Source: Salminus brasiliensis (lineage: Eukaryota > Chordata > Actinopteri > Characiformes > Bryconidae). From it: a DNA stretch of 64,000 bases. The position numbers and the translations under genes are program-made. The stretch is from the NCBI RefSeq assembly GCF_030463535.1, contig NC_132881.1:9904526-9968525 (forward strand). The letters are read 5' to 3'. Numbering within the stretch: the stretch's first letter is position 1; each line of letters opens with the position of its first letter. A model generated the notes under the pieces. It made no database searches. It saw only the letters and a list, made by a program, of their open reading frames with translations, and was not told where the DNA came from. Positions 11,620 to 21,831 of the stretch are shown here, one piece after another.

Positions 11620-12142
11620 CTACCTGACTGGTTTTCTATATCAACACAATATAGCTTCAGGCAAACTCAAAAACATTCTCTTGCATACAAACTTCACACA
11701 GACAGCAAAAACAACTTCCCTGATTAGGAACCTCTGCATTTTCCAGAAACAAATAACATCAACTCTGAAAGCTTGTCTCAATTGCTTAAACCTATCATAT
11801 ACATGTACAGAGTATTAGACCTTGTCACGCAGAATGTACACACAAAACTTAGCATCTTTTGTTTACCCTTCAGGTTCCGTTTAAACATCTTTTAATGGAT
11901 CAGTAAACATCATTATGATTCAGAAAAGGCTAAAATCCTACATTTCAAACTGCTTCATCTCACTTTTTAAAAATACATGCAGAATCTTCTGCAGCACAAA
12001 TATGTTCCAATACCCCAACATCAAACAGAATATTTCTGAAAGTTTGAAATTGCTATTAATTAGGTAAAAAGACTAGAGAAAATCTTGCAAATAAAAGTAC
12101 AAAAAGGTAGTAGACAGAGCTATAAAGAAGAGGAAACACTCT

Positions 12143-12232
12143 TGACTCTGGTGGGACTCAAACCCACAACCTTTGATTTGCTCCAGCTATTTATCTAGAA
12201 GTCCAATACACTATCCATTGCGCCACAGAGCC
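12143..12232 (-). tRNA. tRNA-Arg(UCU), class a variant, discriminator changed
   Basis: The discriminator is A instead of G (plus-strand 'cttgactc'). T56 and A39 are present, as in other class-a copies. Confidence 0.72.
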
Positions 12233-12468
12233 CAGGTGAAGAAACTGGTTCCTTGGCCAACCTTCCTATAAAATAACAGTAGTGCTGCTAATATTTGAGG
12301 CAAATAATGAATTTAATATGCATATGTAAATCCCAGTGGTCTGATGATTATCTACAGGTCTAAGCACACACCAAAGCTCTGCATACTGTTAGTCATAGTC
12401 TGACGCCAATAAAAAAAGAGTTGATTTACTCATTGTAGCAGTTACTGATTAAAGATTACCCAAGGAAG

Positions 12469-12542
12469 AGGCACCGCTGGGATTCGAACCCAGGACCTCC
12501 TGTTTACTAGACAGGCGCTATAACCAACTAAGCCACGGCACC
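12469..12542 (-). tRNA. tRNA-Thr(AGU), intact
   Basis: Acceptor GGTGCCG/CGGTGCC, intact A and B boxes, and anticodon AGU. The immediate T-run is broken, so termination may depend on the T7 run about 50 nt downstream. Confidence 0.92.
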
Positions 12543-13065
12543 CTACCTGACAGGTCTTCTATATCAATACAATATAGCTTCAGGCAAACTCAAAAACATT
12601 CTCTTGCATACAAACCTCACACAGACAGCAAAAACAACTTCCCTGATTAGGAACCTCTGCATTTTCCAGAAACAAATAACATCAACTCTGAAAGCTTGTC
12701 TCAATTGCTTAAACCTATCATATACATGTACAGAGTACTAGACCTTGTCACGCAGAATGTACACACAAAACTTAGCATCTTTTGTTTACCCTTCAGGTTC
12801 CGTTTTAACATCTTTTAATGGATCAGCAAACATCATTCTGATTCAGAAAAGGCTAAAATCCAACATTTCAAACTGCTTCATCTCACTTTTCACAAATACA
12901 TGCAGAATCTTCTGCAGCACAAATATGTTCCAATACCCCAACATCTAACAGAATATTTCTGAAAGTTTGAAATTGCTATTAATTAGGTAAAAAGACTGGA
13001 GAAACTCTTGCAAATAAAAGTACAAAAAGGTAGTAGACAGAGCTATAAAGAAGAGTAAACACTCT

Positions 13066-13155
13066 TGACTCTGGTGGGATTCGAACCCACAACCTTTGAA
13101 TTGCTCCAGCTATGCAGCTAGAAGGCCAATGCGCTATCCATTGCACCACAGAGCC
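13066..13155 (-). tRNA. tRNA-Arg(UCU), class d, B box intact
   Basis: B box GGTTCGAATCC is intact. C at position 31 clashes with T39 in the anticodon stem, and the discriminator is A. The intron differs from the other classes (GCTGCATAGC start on the minus strand). Confidence 0.82.
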
Positions 13156-13391
13156 CAGAGGAAGAAACTGGTTCCTTGGCCAACCTTCCTATAAAATAAC
13201 AGTAGTGCTGCTAATATTTGAGGCAAATAATGAATTTACTTTGCATATGTAAATCCCAGTGGTCTGATGATTATCTGCAAGTCTAAGCACACACCAAAGC
13301 TCTGCATACTGTTAGTCATAGTCTGACGCCAATAAAAAAAGAGTTGATTTACTCATTGTAGCAGTTACTGATTAAAGATTACCCAAGGAAA

Positions 13392-13465
13392 AGGCACCGT
13401 TGGGATTCAAACCCAGGACCTCCCGTTTACTAGACAGGCGCGAAAACCAACTAAGCCACGGCGCC
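13392..13465 (-). tRNA. tRNA-Thr(AGU), class x, decayed
   Basis: Same sequence as 9700, with the TTTGAAT T loop and the mismatched anticodon stem. Confidence 0.75.
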
Positions 13466-13988
13466 CTACCTGACTGGTCTTCTATATCAATACAATATAG
13501 CTTCAGGCAAACTCAAAAACATTCTCTTGCATACAAACTTCACACAGACAGGAAAAACAACTTCCCTGATTAGGAACCTCTGCATTTTCCAGAAACAAAT
13601 AACATCAACTCTGAAAGCTTGTCTCAATTGCTTAAACCTAACATATACATGTACAGAGTACTAGACCTTGTCACGCAGAATGTACACACAAAACTTAGCA
13701 TCTTTTGTTTACCCTTCAGGTTCCGTTTAAACATCTTTTAATGGATCAGCAAACATCATTCTGATTCAGAAAAGGCTAAAATCCTACATTTCAAACTGCT
13801 TCATCTCACTTTTCACAAATACATGCAGAATCTTCTGCAGCACAAATATGTTCCAATACCCCAACATCAAACAGAATATTTCTGAAAGTTTGAAATTGCT
13901 ATTAATTAGGTAAAAAGACTAGAGAAAATCTTGCAAATAAAAGTACAAAAAGGTAGTAGACAGAGCTATAAAGAAGAGGAAACACTCT

Positions 13989-14078
13989 CGACTCCGGTGG
14001 GACTCGAACCCACAACCATTGAATTGCCCCAGCTATTAATCAAGAAGTCCAATGCGCTACCCATTGCACCACAGAGCA
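13989..14078 (-). tRNA. tRNA-Arg(UCU), class b, first base mutated
   Basis: Matches 11220, three units earlier. The B box is intact and G1 is lost. Confidence 0.8.
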
Positions 14079-14314
14079 CAGGTGAAGAAGTTGGTTCCTT
14101 GGCCAACCTTCCTATAAAATAACAGTAGTGCTGCTAATATTTGAGGCAAATAATGAATTTACTATGCATATGTAAATCCCAGTGGTCTGATGATTATCTG
14201 CAAGTCTAAGCACACAACAAAGCTCTGCATACTGTTAGTCATAGTCTGACGCCAATAAAAAAAGGGTTGATTTACTCATTGTAGCAGTTACTGATTAAAG
14301 ATTACCCAAGGAAA

Positions 14315-14388
14315 AGGCACCGCTGGGATTCGAACCCAGGATCTCCTGTTTACTAGACAGGCGCTATAACCAACTAAGCCGCGGCACC
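14315..14388 (-). tRNA. tRNA-Thr(AGU), intact
   Basis: Same sequence as 6007. It differs from its block partner at 11546 by one base that restores the anticodon-stem pair. The immediate TTTT terminator is present. Confidence 0.92.
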
Positions 14389-14911
14389 CTACCTGACTGG
14401 TTTTCTATATCAACACAATATAGCTTCAGGCAAACTCAAAAACATTCTCTTGCATACAAACTTCACACAGACAGCAAAAACAACTTCCCTGATTAGGAAC
14501 CTCTGCATTTTCCAGAAACAAATAACATCAACTCTGAAAGCTTGTCTCAATTGCTTAAACCTATCATATACATGTACAGAGTATTAGACCTTGTCACGCA
14601 GAATGTACACACAAAACTTAGCATCTTTTGTTTACCCTTCAGGTTCCGTTTAAACATCTTTTAATGGATCAGTAAACATCATTATGATTCAGAAAAGGCT
14701 AAAATCCTACATTTCAAACTGCTTCATCTCACTTTTTAAAAATACATGCAGAATCTTCTGCAGCACAAATATGTTCCAATACCCCAACATCAAACAGAAT
14801 ATTTCTGAAAGTTTGAAATTGCTATTAATTAGGTAAAAAGACTAGAGAAAATCTTGCAAATAAAAGTACAAAAAGGTAGTAGACAGAGCTATAAAGAAGA
14901 GGAAACACTCT

Positions 14912-15001
14912 CGACTCTGGTGGGACTCAAACCCACAACCTTTGATTTGCTCCAGCTATTTATCTAGAAGTCCAATACGCTATCCATTGCGCCACAGAGC
15001 C
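14912..15001 (-). tRNA. tRNA-Arg(UCU), class a, decayed B box
   Basis: T56 and A39, with normal discriminator and acceptor. Partner of 12143 in the repeated b-a-d block. Confidence 0.75.
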
Positions 15002-15237
15002 CAGGTGAAGAAACTGGTTCCTTGGCCAACCTTCCTATAAAATAACAGTAGTGCTGCTAATATTTGAGGCAAATAATGAATTTAATATGCATATGTAAAT
15101 CCCAGTGGTCTGATGATTATCTACAGGTCTAAGCACACACCAAAGCTCTGCATACTGTTAGTCATAGTCTGACGCCAATAAAAAAAGAGTTGATTTACTC
15201 ATTGTAGCAGTTACTGATTAAAGATTACCCAAGGAAG

Positions 15238-15311
15238 AGGCACCGCTGGGATTCGAACCCAGGACCTCCTGTTTACTAGACAGGCGCTATAACCAACTAA
15301 GCCACGGCACC
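15238..15311 (-). tRNA. tRNA-Thr(AGU), intact
   Basis: Same sequence as 12469, with full cloverleaf and both promoter boxes. The immediate T-run is broken. Confidence 0.92.
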
Positions 15312-15834
15312 CTACCTGACAGGTCTTCTATATCAATACAATATAGCTTCAGGCAAACTCAAAAACATTCTCTTGCATACAAACCTCACACAGACAGCAA
15401 AAACAACTTCCCTGATTAGGAACCTCTGCATTTTCCAGAAACAAATAACATCAACTCTGAAAGCTTGTCTCAATTGCTTAAACCTATCATATACATGTAC
15501 AGAGTACTAGACCTTGTCACGCAGAATGTACACACAAAACTTAGCATCTTTTGTTTACCCTTCAGGTTCCGTTTTAACATCTTTTAATGGATCAGCAAAC
15601 ATCATTCTGATTCAGAAAAGGCTAAAATCCAACATTTCAAACTGCTTCATCTCACTTTTCACAAATACATGCAGAATCTTCTGCAGCACAAATATGTTCC
15701 AATACCCCAACATCTAACAGAATATTTCTGAAAGTTTGAAATTGCTATTAATTAGGTAAAAAGACTGGAGAAACTCTTGCAAATAAAAGTACAAAAAGGT
15801 AGTAGACAGAGCTATAAAGAAGAGTAAACACTCT

Positions 15835-15924
15835 CGACTCTGGTGGGATTCGAACCCACAACCTTTGAATTGCTCCAGCTATGCAGCTAGAAGGCCAATG
15901 CGCTATCCATTGCACCACAGAGCC
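15835..15924 (-). tRNA. tRNA-Arg(UCU), class d, B box intact
   Basis: As 13066, but with the normal G discriminator. C31xT39 is the only stem defect I see, so this is one of the better Arg copies. Confidence 0.85.
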
Positions 15925-16160
15925 CAGAGGAAGAAACTGGTTCCTTGGCCAACCTTCCTATAAAATAACAGTAGTGCTGCTAATATTTGAGGCAAATAAT
16001 GAATTTACTTTGCATATGTAAATCCCAGTGGTCTGATGATTATCTGCAAGTCTAAGCACACACCAAAGCTCTGCATACTGTTAGTCATAGTCTGACGCCA
16101 ATAAAAAAAGGGTTGATTTACTCATTGTAGCAGTTACTGATTAAAGATTACCCAAGGAAA

Positions 16161-16234
16161 AGGCACCGTTGGGATTCAAACCCAGGACCTCCCGTTTACT
16201 AGACAGGCGCGAAAACCAACTAAGCCACGGCGCC
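16161..16234 (-). tRNA. tRNA-Thr(AGU), class x, decayed
   Basis: Same sequence as 9700. The spacer to its right carries the only 49-bp deletion in the array. Confidence 0.75.
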
Positions 16235-16708
16235 CTACCTGACTGGTCTTCTATATCAATACAATATAGCTTCAGGCAAACTCAAAAACATTCTCTTGCA
16301 TACAAACTTCACACAGACAGCAAAAACAACTTCCCTGATTAGGAACCTCTGCATTTTCCAGAAACAAATAACATCAACTCTGAAAGCTTGTCACGCAGAA
16401 TGTACACACAAAACTTAGCATCTTTTGTTTACCCTTCAGGTTCTGTTTAAACATCTTTTAATGGATCAGCAAACATCATTCTGATTCAGAGAAGGCTAAA
16501 ATCCTACATTTCAAACTGCTTCATCTCACTTTTCACAAATACATGCAGAATCTTCTGCAGCACAAATATGTTCCAATACCCCAACATCAAACAGAATATT
16601 TCTGAAAGTTTGAAATTGCTATTAATTAGGTAAAAAGACTAGAGAAAATCTTGCAAATAAAAGTACAAAAAGGTAGTAGACAGAGCTATAAAGAAGAGGA
16701 AACACTCT

Positions 16709-16798
16709 CGACTCTGGTGGGACTCAAACCCACAACCTTTGATTTGCTCCAGCTATTTATCTAGAAGTCCAATACGCTATCCATTGCGCCACAGAGCC
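16709..16798 (-). tRNA. tRNA-Arg(UCU), class a, decayed B box
   Basis: T56 and A39 as in other class-a copies. It follows the shortened 874-bp unit. Confidence 0.75.
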
Positions 16799-17034
16799 CA
16801 GGTGAAGAAACTGGTTCCTTGGCCAACCTTCCTATAAAATAACAGTAGTGCTGCTAATATTTGAGGCAAATAATTAATTTACTATGCATATGTAAATCCC
16901 AGTGGTCTGATGATTATCTGCAAGTCTAAGCACACACCAAAGCTCTGCATACTGTTAGTCATAGTCTGACTCCAATAAAAAAAGGGTTGATTTACTCATT
17001 GTAGCAGTTACTGATTAAAGATTACCCAAGGAAA

Positions 17035-17108
17035 AGGCACCGCTGGGATTCGAACCCAGGATCTCCTGTTTACTAGACAGGCACTATAACCAACTAAGCC
17101 GCGGCACC
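17035..17108 (-). tRNA. tRNA-Thr(AGU), intact with G-U in D stem
   Basis: Like 6007, but C25 is T, giving a G10-U25 wobble pair. A and B boxes and the immediate terminator are present. Confidence 0.9.
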
Positions 17109-17631
17109 CTACCTGACTGGTTTTCTATATCAACACAATATAGCTTCAGGCAAACTCAAAAACATTCTCTTGCATACAAACTTCACACAGACAGCAAAAA
17201 CAACTTCCCTGATTAGGAACCTCTGCATTTTCCAGAAACAAATAACATCAACTCTGAAAGCTTGTCTCAATTGCTTAAACCTATCATATACATGTACAGA
17301 GTACTAGACCTTGTCACACAGAATGTACACACAAAACTTAGCATCTTTTGTTTACCCTTCAGGTTCATTTTAAACATCTTTTAATGGATCAGCAAACATC
17401 ATTCTGATTCAGAAAAGGCTAAAATCCAACATTTCAAACTGCTTCATCTCACTTTTCACAAATACATGCAGAATCTTCTGCAGCACAAATATGTTCCAAT
17501 ACCCCAACATCAAACAGAATATTTCTGAAAGTTTGAAATTGCTATTAATTAGGTAAAAAGACTAGAGAAAATCTTGCAAATAAAAGTACAAAAAGGTAGT
17601 AGACAGAGCTATAAAGAAGAGGAAACACTCT

Positions 17632-17721
17632 CGACTCTGGTGGGACTCGAACCCACAACCTTTGAATTGCTCCAGCTATTTATCTAGAAGTCCAATGCGC
17701 TATCCATTGCGCCACAGAGCC
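17632..17721 (-). tRNA. tRNA-Arg(UCU), intron-containing, fully canonical
   Basis: This is the only Arg copy with every expected feature: acceptor GGCTCTG/CAGAGTC, discriminator G, anticodon stem TTGGA/TTCAA, A37 after UCU, and T arm GTGGG-TTCGAGT-CCCAC. The 17-nt intron sits between positions 37 and 38 and would be removed by the tRNA splicing endonuclease. It resembles vertebrate tRNA-Arg-TCT, which decodes AGA. It is the best candidate for a working Arg gene in the window. Confidence 0.95.
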
Positions 17722-17755
17722 CAGGTGAAGAAACTGGTTCCTTGGCCAACCTTCC

Positions 17756-17764
17756 TATAAAATA
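17756..17764 (-). promoter_or_regulatory. TATA-like element upstream of tRNA-Arg
   Basis: TATTTTATA on the minus strand lies about 35-43 bp upstream of the Arg gene start at 17721. It recurs at the same place in almost every unit. AT-rich upstream boxes can help Pol III start selection. Its conservation here could equally reflect shared recent ancestry. Confidence 0.3.
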
Positions 17765-17806
17765 ACAGTAGTGCTGCTAATATTTGAGGCAAATAATACA
17801 TTTACT

Positions 17807-17820
17807 ATGCATATGTAAAT
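17807..17820 (-). promoter_or_regulatory. Octamer-like word upstream of tRNA-Arg
   Basis: ATTTACATATGCAT on the minus strand, about 86-99 bp upstream of the Arg gene, resembles an Oct/POU site. It is present in nearly all units. No function is shown by the sequence. Confidence 0.2.
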
Positions 17821-17957
17821 CCCAGTGGTCTGATGATTATCTGCAAGTCTAAGCACACACCAAAGCTCTGCATACTGTTAGTCATAGTCTGACGCCAATA
17901 AAAAAAGAGTTGATTTACTCATTGTAGCAGTTACTGATTAAAGATTACCCAAGGAAA

Positions 17958-18031
17958 AGGCACCGTTGGGATTCAAACCCAGGACCTCCCGTTTACTAGA
18001 CAGGCGCGAAAACCAACTAAGCCACGGCGCC
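17958..18031 (-). tRNA. tRNA-Thr(AGU), class x, decayed
   Basis: Same sequence as 9700. It lies upstream (minus sense) of the canonical Arg copy at 17632. Confidence 0.75.
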
Positions 18032-18554
18032 CTACCTGACAGGTCTTCTATATCAATACAATATAGCTTCAGGCAAACTCAAAAACATTCTCTTGCATAC
18101 AAACTTCACACAGACAGCAAAAACAACTTCCCTGATTAGGAACCGCTGCATTTTCCAGAAACAAATAACATCAACTCTGAAAGCTTGTCTCAATTGCTTA
18201 AACCTATCATATACATGTACAGAGTACTAGACCTTGTCACGCAGAATGTACACACAAAACTTAGCATCTTTTGTTTACCCTTCAGGTTCCGTTTAAACAT
18301 CTTTTAATGGATCAGCAAACATCATTCTGATTCAGAAAAGGCTAAAATCCAACATTTCAAACTGCTTCATCTCACTTTTCACAAATACATGCAGAATCTT
18401 CTGCAGCACAAATATGTTCCAATACCCCAACATCAAACAGAATATTTCTGAAAGTTTGAAATTGCTATTAATTAGGTAAAAAGACTAGAGAAAATCTTGC
18501 AAATACAAGTACAAAAAGGTAGTAGACAGAGCTATAAAGAAGAGGGAACACTCT

Positions 18555-18644
18555 CGACTCTGGTGGGACTCAAACCCACAACCTTTGACTTGCTCCAGCT
18601 ATTTATCTAGAAGGCCAATGCGCTATCCATTGCGCCACAGAGCC
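18555..18644 (-). tRNA. tRNA-Arg(UCU), class c variant, decayed B box
   Basis: T56 and G39 as in class c. Position 31 is C, as in class d, giving a mosaic that suggests exchange between units. Confidence 0.75.
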
Positions 18645-18880
18645 CAGGTGAAGAAATTGGTTCCTTGGCCAACCTTCCTATAAAATAACAGTAGTGCTGC
18701 TAATATTTGAGGCAAATAATACATTTACTATGCATATGTAAATCCCAGTGGTCTGATGATTATCTGCAAGTCTAAGCACACACCAAAGCTCTGCATACTG
18801 TTAGTCATAGTCTGACGCCAATAAAAAAAGGGTTGATTTACTCATTGTAGCAGTTACTGATTAAAGATTACCCAAGGAAA

Positions 18881-18931
18881 AGGCACCGCTGGGATTCCAA
18901 GCCAGGATCTCCTGTTTACTAGACAGGCGCT
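18881..18931 (-). pseudogene. tRNA-Thr(AGU) cut by LTR element
   Basis: Only the 3' two-thirds remain: T arm, variable region and anticodon arm with AGU. The D arm and 5' acceptor strand are missing, because the sequence passes directly into the LTR at 18932. The T loop also carries changes (plus-strand 'attccaagcc'). Confidence 0.85.
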
Positions 18932-19136
18932 TGTTGTGTTGACTTGTCGTTCAGAGTCAGACATTAACCACACGTGATTATGGAACAGAGAGCTTACTAT
19001 TTTGTTTATTCTTCCCCTCCTTTCCTCTCTTCTTTCTCTTACCTCAAACAGTCCACTAGTGCCCCCCAGTGTCCTAAATCCGTAACAACGAATTTGTTTA
19101 ATATATGCATTAAACACATTGCATATGGACACAACA
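18932..19136 (-). repeat. 3' LTR of gypsy element
   Basis: 205 bp, starting TGTTGTGTCC on the minus strand and ending CAACACAACA. A minus-strand AATAAA lies at 19005-19010 and a TATA-like ATATATTAAA upstream. It retains the short MSDSERQ-coding stretch also found in the other LTR. Confidence 0.92.
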
Positions 19137-19148
19137 TCTTCCCTCTTG
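19137..19148 (-). other. Polypurine tract
   Basis: AAGAGGGAAGA-type purine run on the minus strand, immediately before the 3' LTR. This is the expected primer site for plus-strand DNA synthesis of an LTR retrotransposon. Confidence 0.7.
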
Positions 19149-19193
19149 AACAAAGAATACCTTCTTGTAACTCAGAAGAACCTGACAGTATTA

Positions 19194-20525
19194 TTAATGT
19201 AACAGTAACGCTTTAACTGCTCTGTAGTCCCTCAGGTAAGTTCTCAGGAATGACTTCCAGGGTTCTCCTTGAATGGATGCAGTCTGTAAGCAGTCCTTAA
19301 CGCTTCTGTTGAATCTCTCAACTTCTCCATTAGCTCTTGGGTAGTACACTGAAGATCTCAGGTGTTGTATTCCACTCTCTTTGAGAAAGTCAGCAAACTC
19401 AGCAGAGAGAAATTGAGGACCATTGTCACTTATCAGCGTCTTTGGGATTCCTTCTCGAGAGAAAAGGGCAGTCAGGAACTGTATAATAGTAGCTGTGTCA
19501 ACGCGGTGAGCAAACGCTACTTCAGGCCATTTACTAAAGTAATCTACCAGTGATATGGCAAATCTACAATCAGGAGGAGCTTTCTCAAATGGGCCTATGA
19601 TGTCTACGGACACCTTTTCCCAAGCAGCAGCTGGTAGGGGAACTGGTTGCAGTGGAGCATCATGGGTGACAGTTGTCTTGTCATTCTGTTGGCAGGTTGA
19701 GCAGTTCTTAATGCATATTTCTATCTGAGAGTCCATTTTGGGCCACCAGTACAACTCTCTAAGGCGTTGTTTGGTACGCACAATACCCTGGTGGGTTTCA
19801 TGGGCTAGCACAATGAGTCTTTTCTGCAATGACTCTGGCACAAGTAATCTGTGAGACCCTCTGACTATGCATTCATTCATGACAGCAAGTTCATGGCGAA
19901 TTGGAAAGTATGGCTGTATGTTAAGATCGAGTGTAGACTTCCGTGATGGCCAGCCTCTCTGTATCTGTGCACGGAGTTTAGTGAGCACTGGACAGTCATT
20001 ACATTCTGAACGGAAGTCTTCCTCAGACACAGCACTCAGGTCAGTGAGTATGGCAGCCACTGACTCGATCTCTTCTGCGTATGCAGTGTCAGTTTCAGGC
20101 AGTGGGAGTCTCGACAGGCAGTCAGCAACATGGTTCAGGGACCCTGATCTGTATTCAACGTCGTAGTCAAACTCTAGGAGACGAGCAGACCATCGGGTAA
20201 TGCGGAGACCAGCACGGTTATTGCCTTTGGTAGTCAGCAGCGTGGTAAGTGCTTGGTGATCAGTGCGTAACAGGAATCTCCTTCCCCACAGCCATGTCCG
20301 CCATTTCTCGGCAGCCCAGACGCAAGCTAGCACTTCCTTCTCGACTATAGAGTATTTCCTCTCTGCCTCAGAAAGACTGCGAGATGCAAAAGCAACAGTC
20401 TGCTCTGCCCCGTTACTGTCCATCTGAGTCAAGACTGCACCTACCCCATAGTCTGAGGCATCTGTTGAAACAATGGTTGACTTACTGGGGTCAAACATCA
20501 CCAGTGCAGTGCTATGCACAATCAA
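19194..20525 (-). pseudogene. gypsy RNase H and integrase (broken pol part)
   Basis: A 443-codon open stretch of the pol polyprotein. RNase H covers roughly residues 10-140, with acidic positions D22, E64, D89 and D135 in the usual contexts (TDAS, EKE, RTDH, VAD). Integrase follows. Its zinc-binding region has H242, H245, C275 and C278, and the catalytic core has D308, D367 and E403. After 'LRDYRA' at 430-435 the frame leaves the family pattern and stops, so the C-terminal domain is missing. Only about 60 bp separate this stop from the 3' LTR, which points to an internal deletion. The upstream RT lies in the same frame beyond one stop codon. Confidence 0.9.
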
Positions 20526-20585
20526 CTGCTTGACTTGCTTAAATGCTGCTTGAGCTGTCTTGTTCCAGTGAAATGAACAATCTTT

Positions 20586-21275
20586 TCAAAGAAGAGCTCT
20601 CATGGGCTCAACGACAGTTGCGTAATTTGGCACAAACTTGCTGTACCATGCACTCAGGCCAAGGAAAGAGCGCAAGGTTGCAGGATCGGAAGGGGACGGT
20701 GCATTCAGAATAACAGCAACGTGAGAGTCATCTGGCAGCAGACCCTCTGGTCCAATCTTTTGACCAAGGAAGCTTAGTGTGGTTTGCCGGAGTTGGCATT
20801 TGTTAACATTGAGCTTCAGTCCAGCATCGTTGATTTTGCGCAACACCGCACTCAGGTTGGCGTCATGCTCCGCCTCTGACGATCCATATGTAATGACGTC
20901 ATCAAGGTAGCATTGCACCCCCTTCATGCCACTGAGAATCTGCATCATCATCTTTTGGAAAGCTGCTGGGGCTGAACACAGTCCATATGGGACTCTGCAG
21001 TACCGGTACAGTCCTTCATGTGTAATGAAAGCAGTGAGCCCCCTACTCTCTTCATGCAGCGTCAGTTGATGGTAAGCAGATTTCAAATCCAGAGTTGAGA
21101 ACATCACGGCGCCACGCAGTTCTGACAGAATGTCCTCAATCAGTGGCAATGGATGGCTATCCCTAATCACAGCCTTGTTAAGTTCCCTCAGGTCAACACA
21201 CATGCGTATGCCACCAGTTCTCTTTTTTGGTGACCACAATTGGAGAGACCCATTCAGACGCATCAATTTTCTCAA
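20586..21275 (-). pseudogene. gypsy reverse transcriptase (broken pol part)
   Basis: A 229-codon stretch covering the palm and fingers of a Ty3/gypsy RT. Seen motifs are CVDLRELN near residues 26-33, the first catalytic aspartate at D63 (STLDL), FITHEGLY-type and PYGLCSAPAAFQ blocks at 83-106, and YLDD at 123-126. A 'FLGLSAWYSKFVPNYA' thumb/connection lies near 204-220. The first about 14 residues are out of frame. The break lies at a T6 run (about 21220-21230) where the protease frame leaves RT. It ends at a TGA followed in the same frame by RNase H, probably a CGA-to-TGA change. Confidence 0.9.
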
Positions 21276-21828
21276 TTATGCCGTGTTTTTCCAGGTCCTT
21301 GAGTTCCTCGGAGACAGCATCGCGAACTGAGAGAGGTAAGTGTCGGAGGTTCTGTCGTACAGGCTTCACATCAGGCCGGAGCTTCACTTTGTGCACGAAG
21401 TTTCTCGCACATCCGAACGTGGCAGGTGACCCACCATCATGTTCAAAGTGAGTAGATGGAGCTTTGGCTTGGTGGAGCGTTGCACAGATTTCCGACGCCT
21501 GTGTTAGTAACTGTCCTCCTTTAATCTGCAGCTGGAGAGCAGTAACCAGGTCCATGCCCAGTACAGGTGTCCCTGTCTTCACTATGTAAAAGTCAGTAGA
21601 GGCAGTACTACCATTGTGAGTAACGTCAGCTCTAAGACATCCTATCACATTCAGTTTTTCCTTAGAATACGTCACAAGCTGCACTTTTGGATTATGCAGT
21701 TTAACTGAGCTAAAATTAGCATTGTAAATACTATTAGGCAGTATAGAAACGCCAGATCCTGTATCAACTAGCAATTTTACATTACATGCAGCAGTAGTAT
21801 TTGGTAGAGTGATGGTAACAGGGCACAT
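21220..21828 (-). pseudogene. gypsy aspartic protease and RT start
   Basis: Open from 21828. A retropepsin-type active site LLVDTGSGVSI lies about 20 residues in, with a flap and a 'VLGMDL' block near residue 90. The N-terminal RT segment begins near residue 145 and runs to 'SPIVVTKKE', where a one-base slip in an A run ends the frame. It starts two codons after the TAA that ends the zinc-knuckle frame, in the same frame. Confidence 0.85.
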
Positions 21829-21831
21829 TAG

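Larger units (their letters stand above)
2214..18931 (-). repeat. 923-bp tandem array of tRNA-Arg/tRNA-Thr units
   Basis: Successive tRNA-Arg copies begin at 2912, 3835, 4758, 5681, 6604, 7527, 8451, 9374, 10297, 11220, 12143, 13066, 13989, 14912, 15835, 16709, 17632 and 18555. The period is 923 bp throughout, except one of 924 and one of 874. Each unit has, on the minus strand, a Thr gene, about 236 bp of spacer, an Arg gene and a longer spacer. Variant classes recur as three-unit blocks. Units starting 3835/4758/5681 match 6604/7527/8451, and 11220/12143/13066 match 13989/14912/15835. The array is a two-level, higher-order repeat. The left edge abuts a LINE and the right edge is cut by an LTR. 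Confidence 0.95.

Noticed and set aside
4700-14122. Repeated 63-codon and 67-codon open frames within the tRNA array
   Set aside because: They overlap the tRNA genes or their spacers on the opposite strand and recur only because the DNA repeats. No domain or start context supports a protein.
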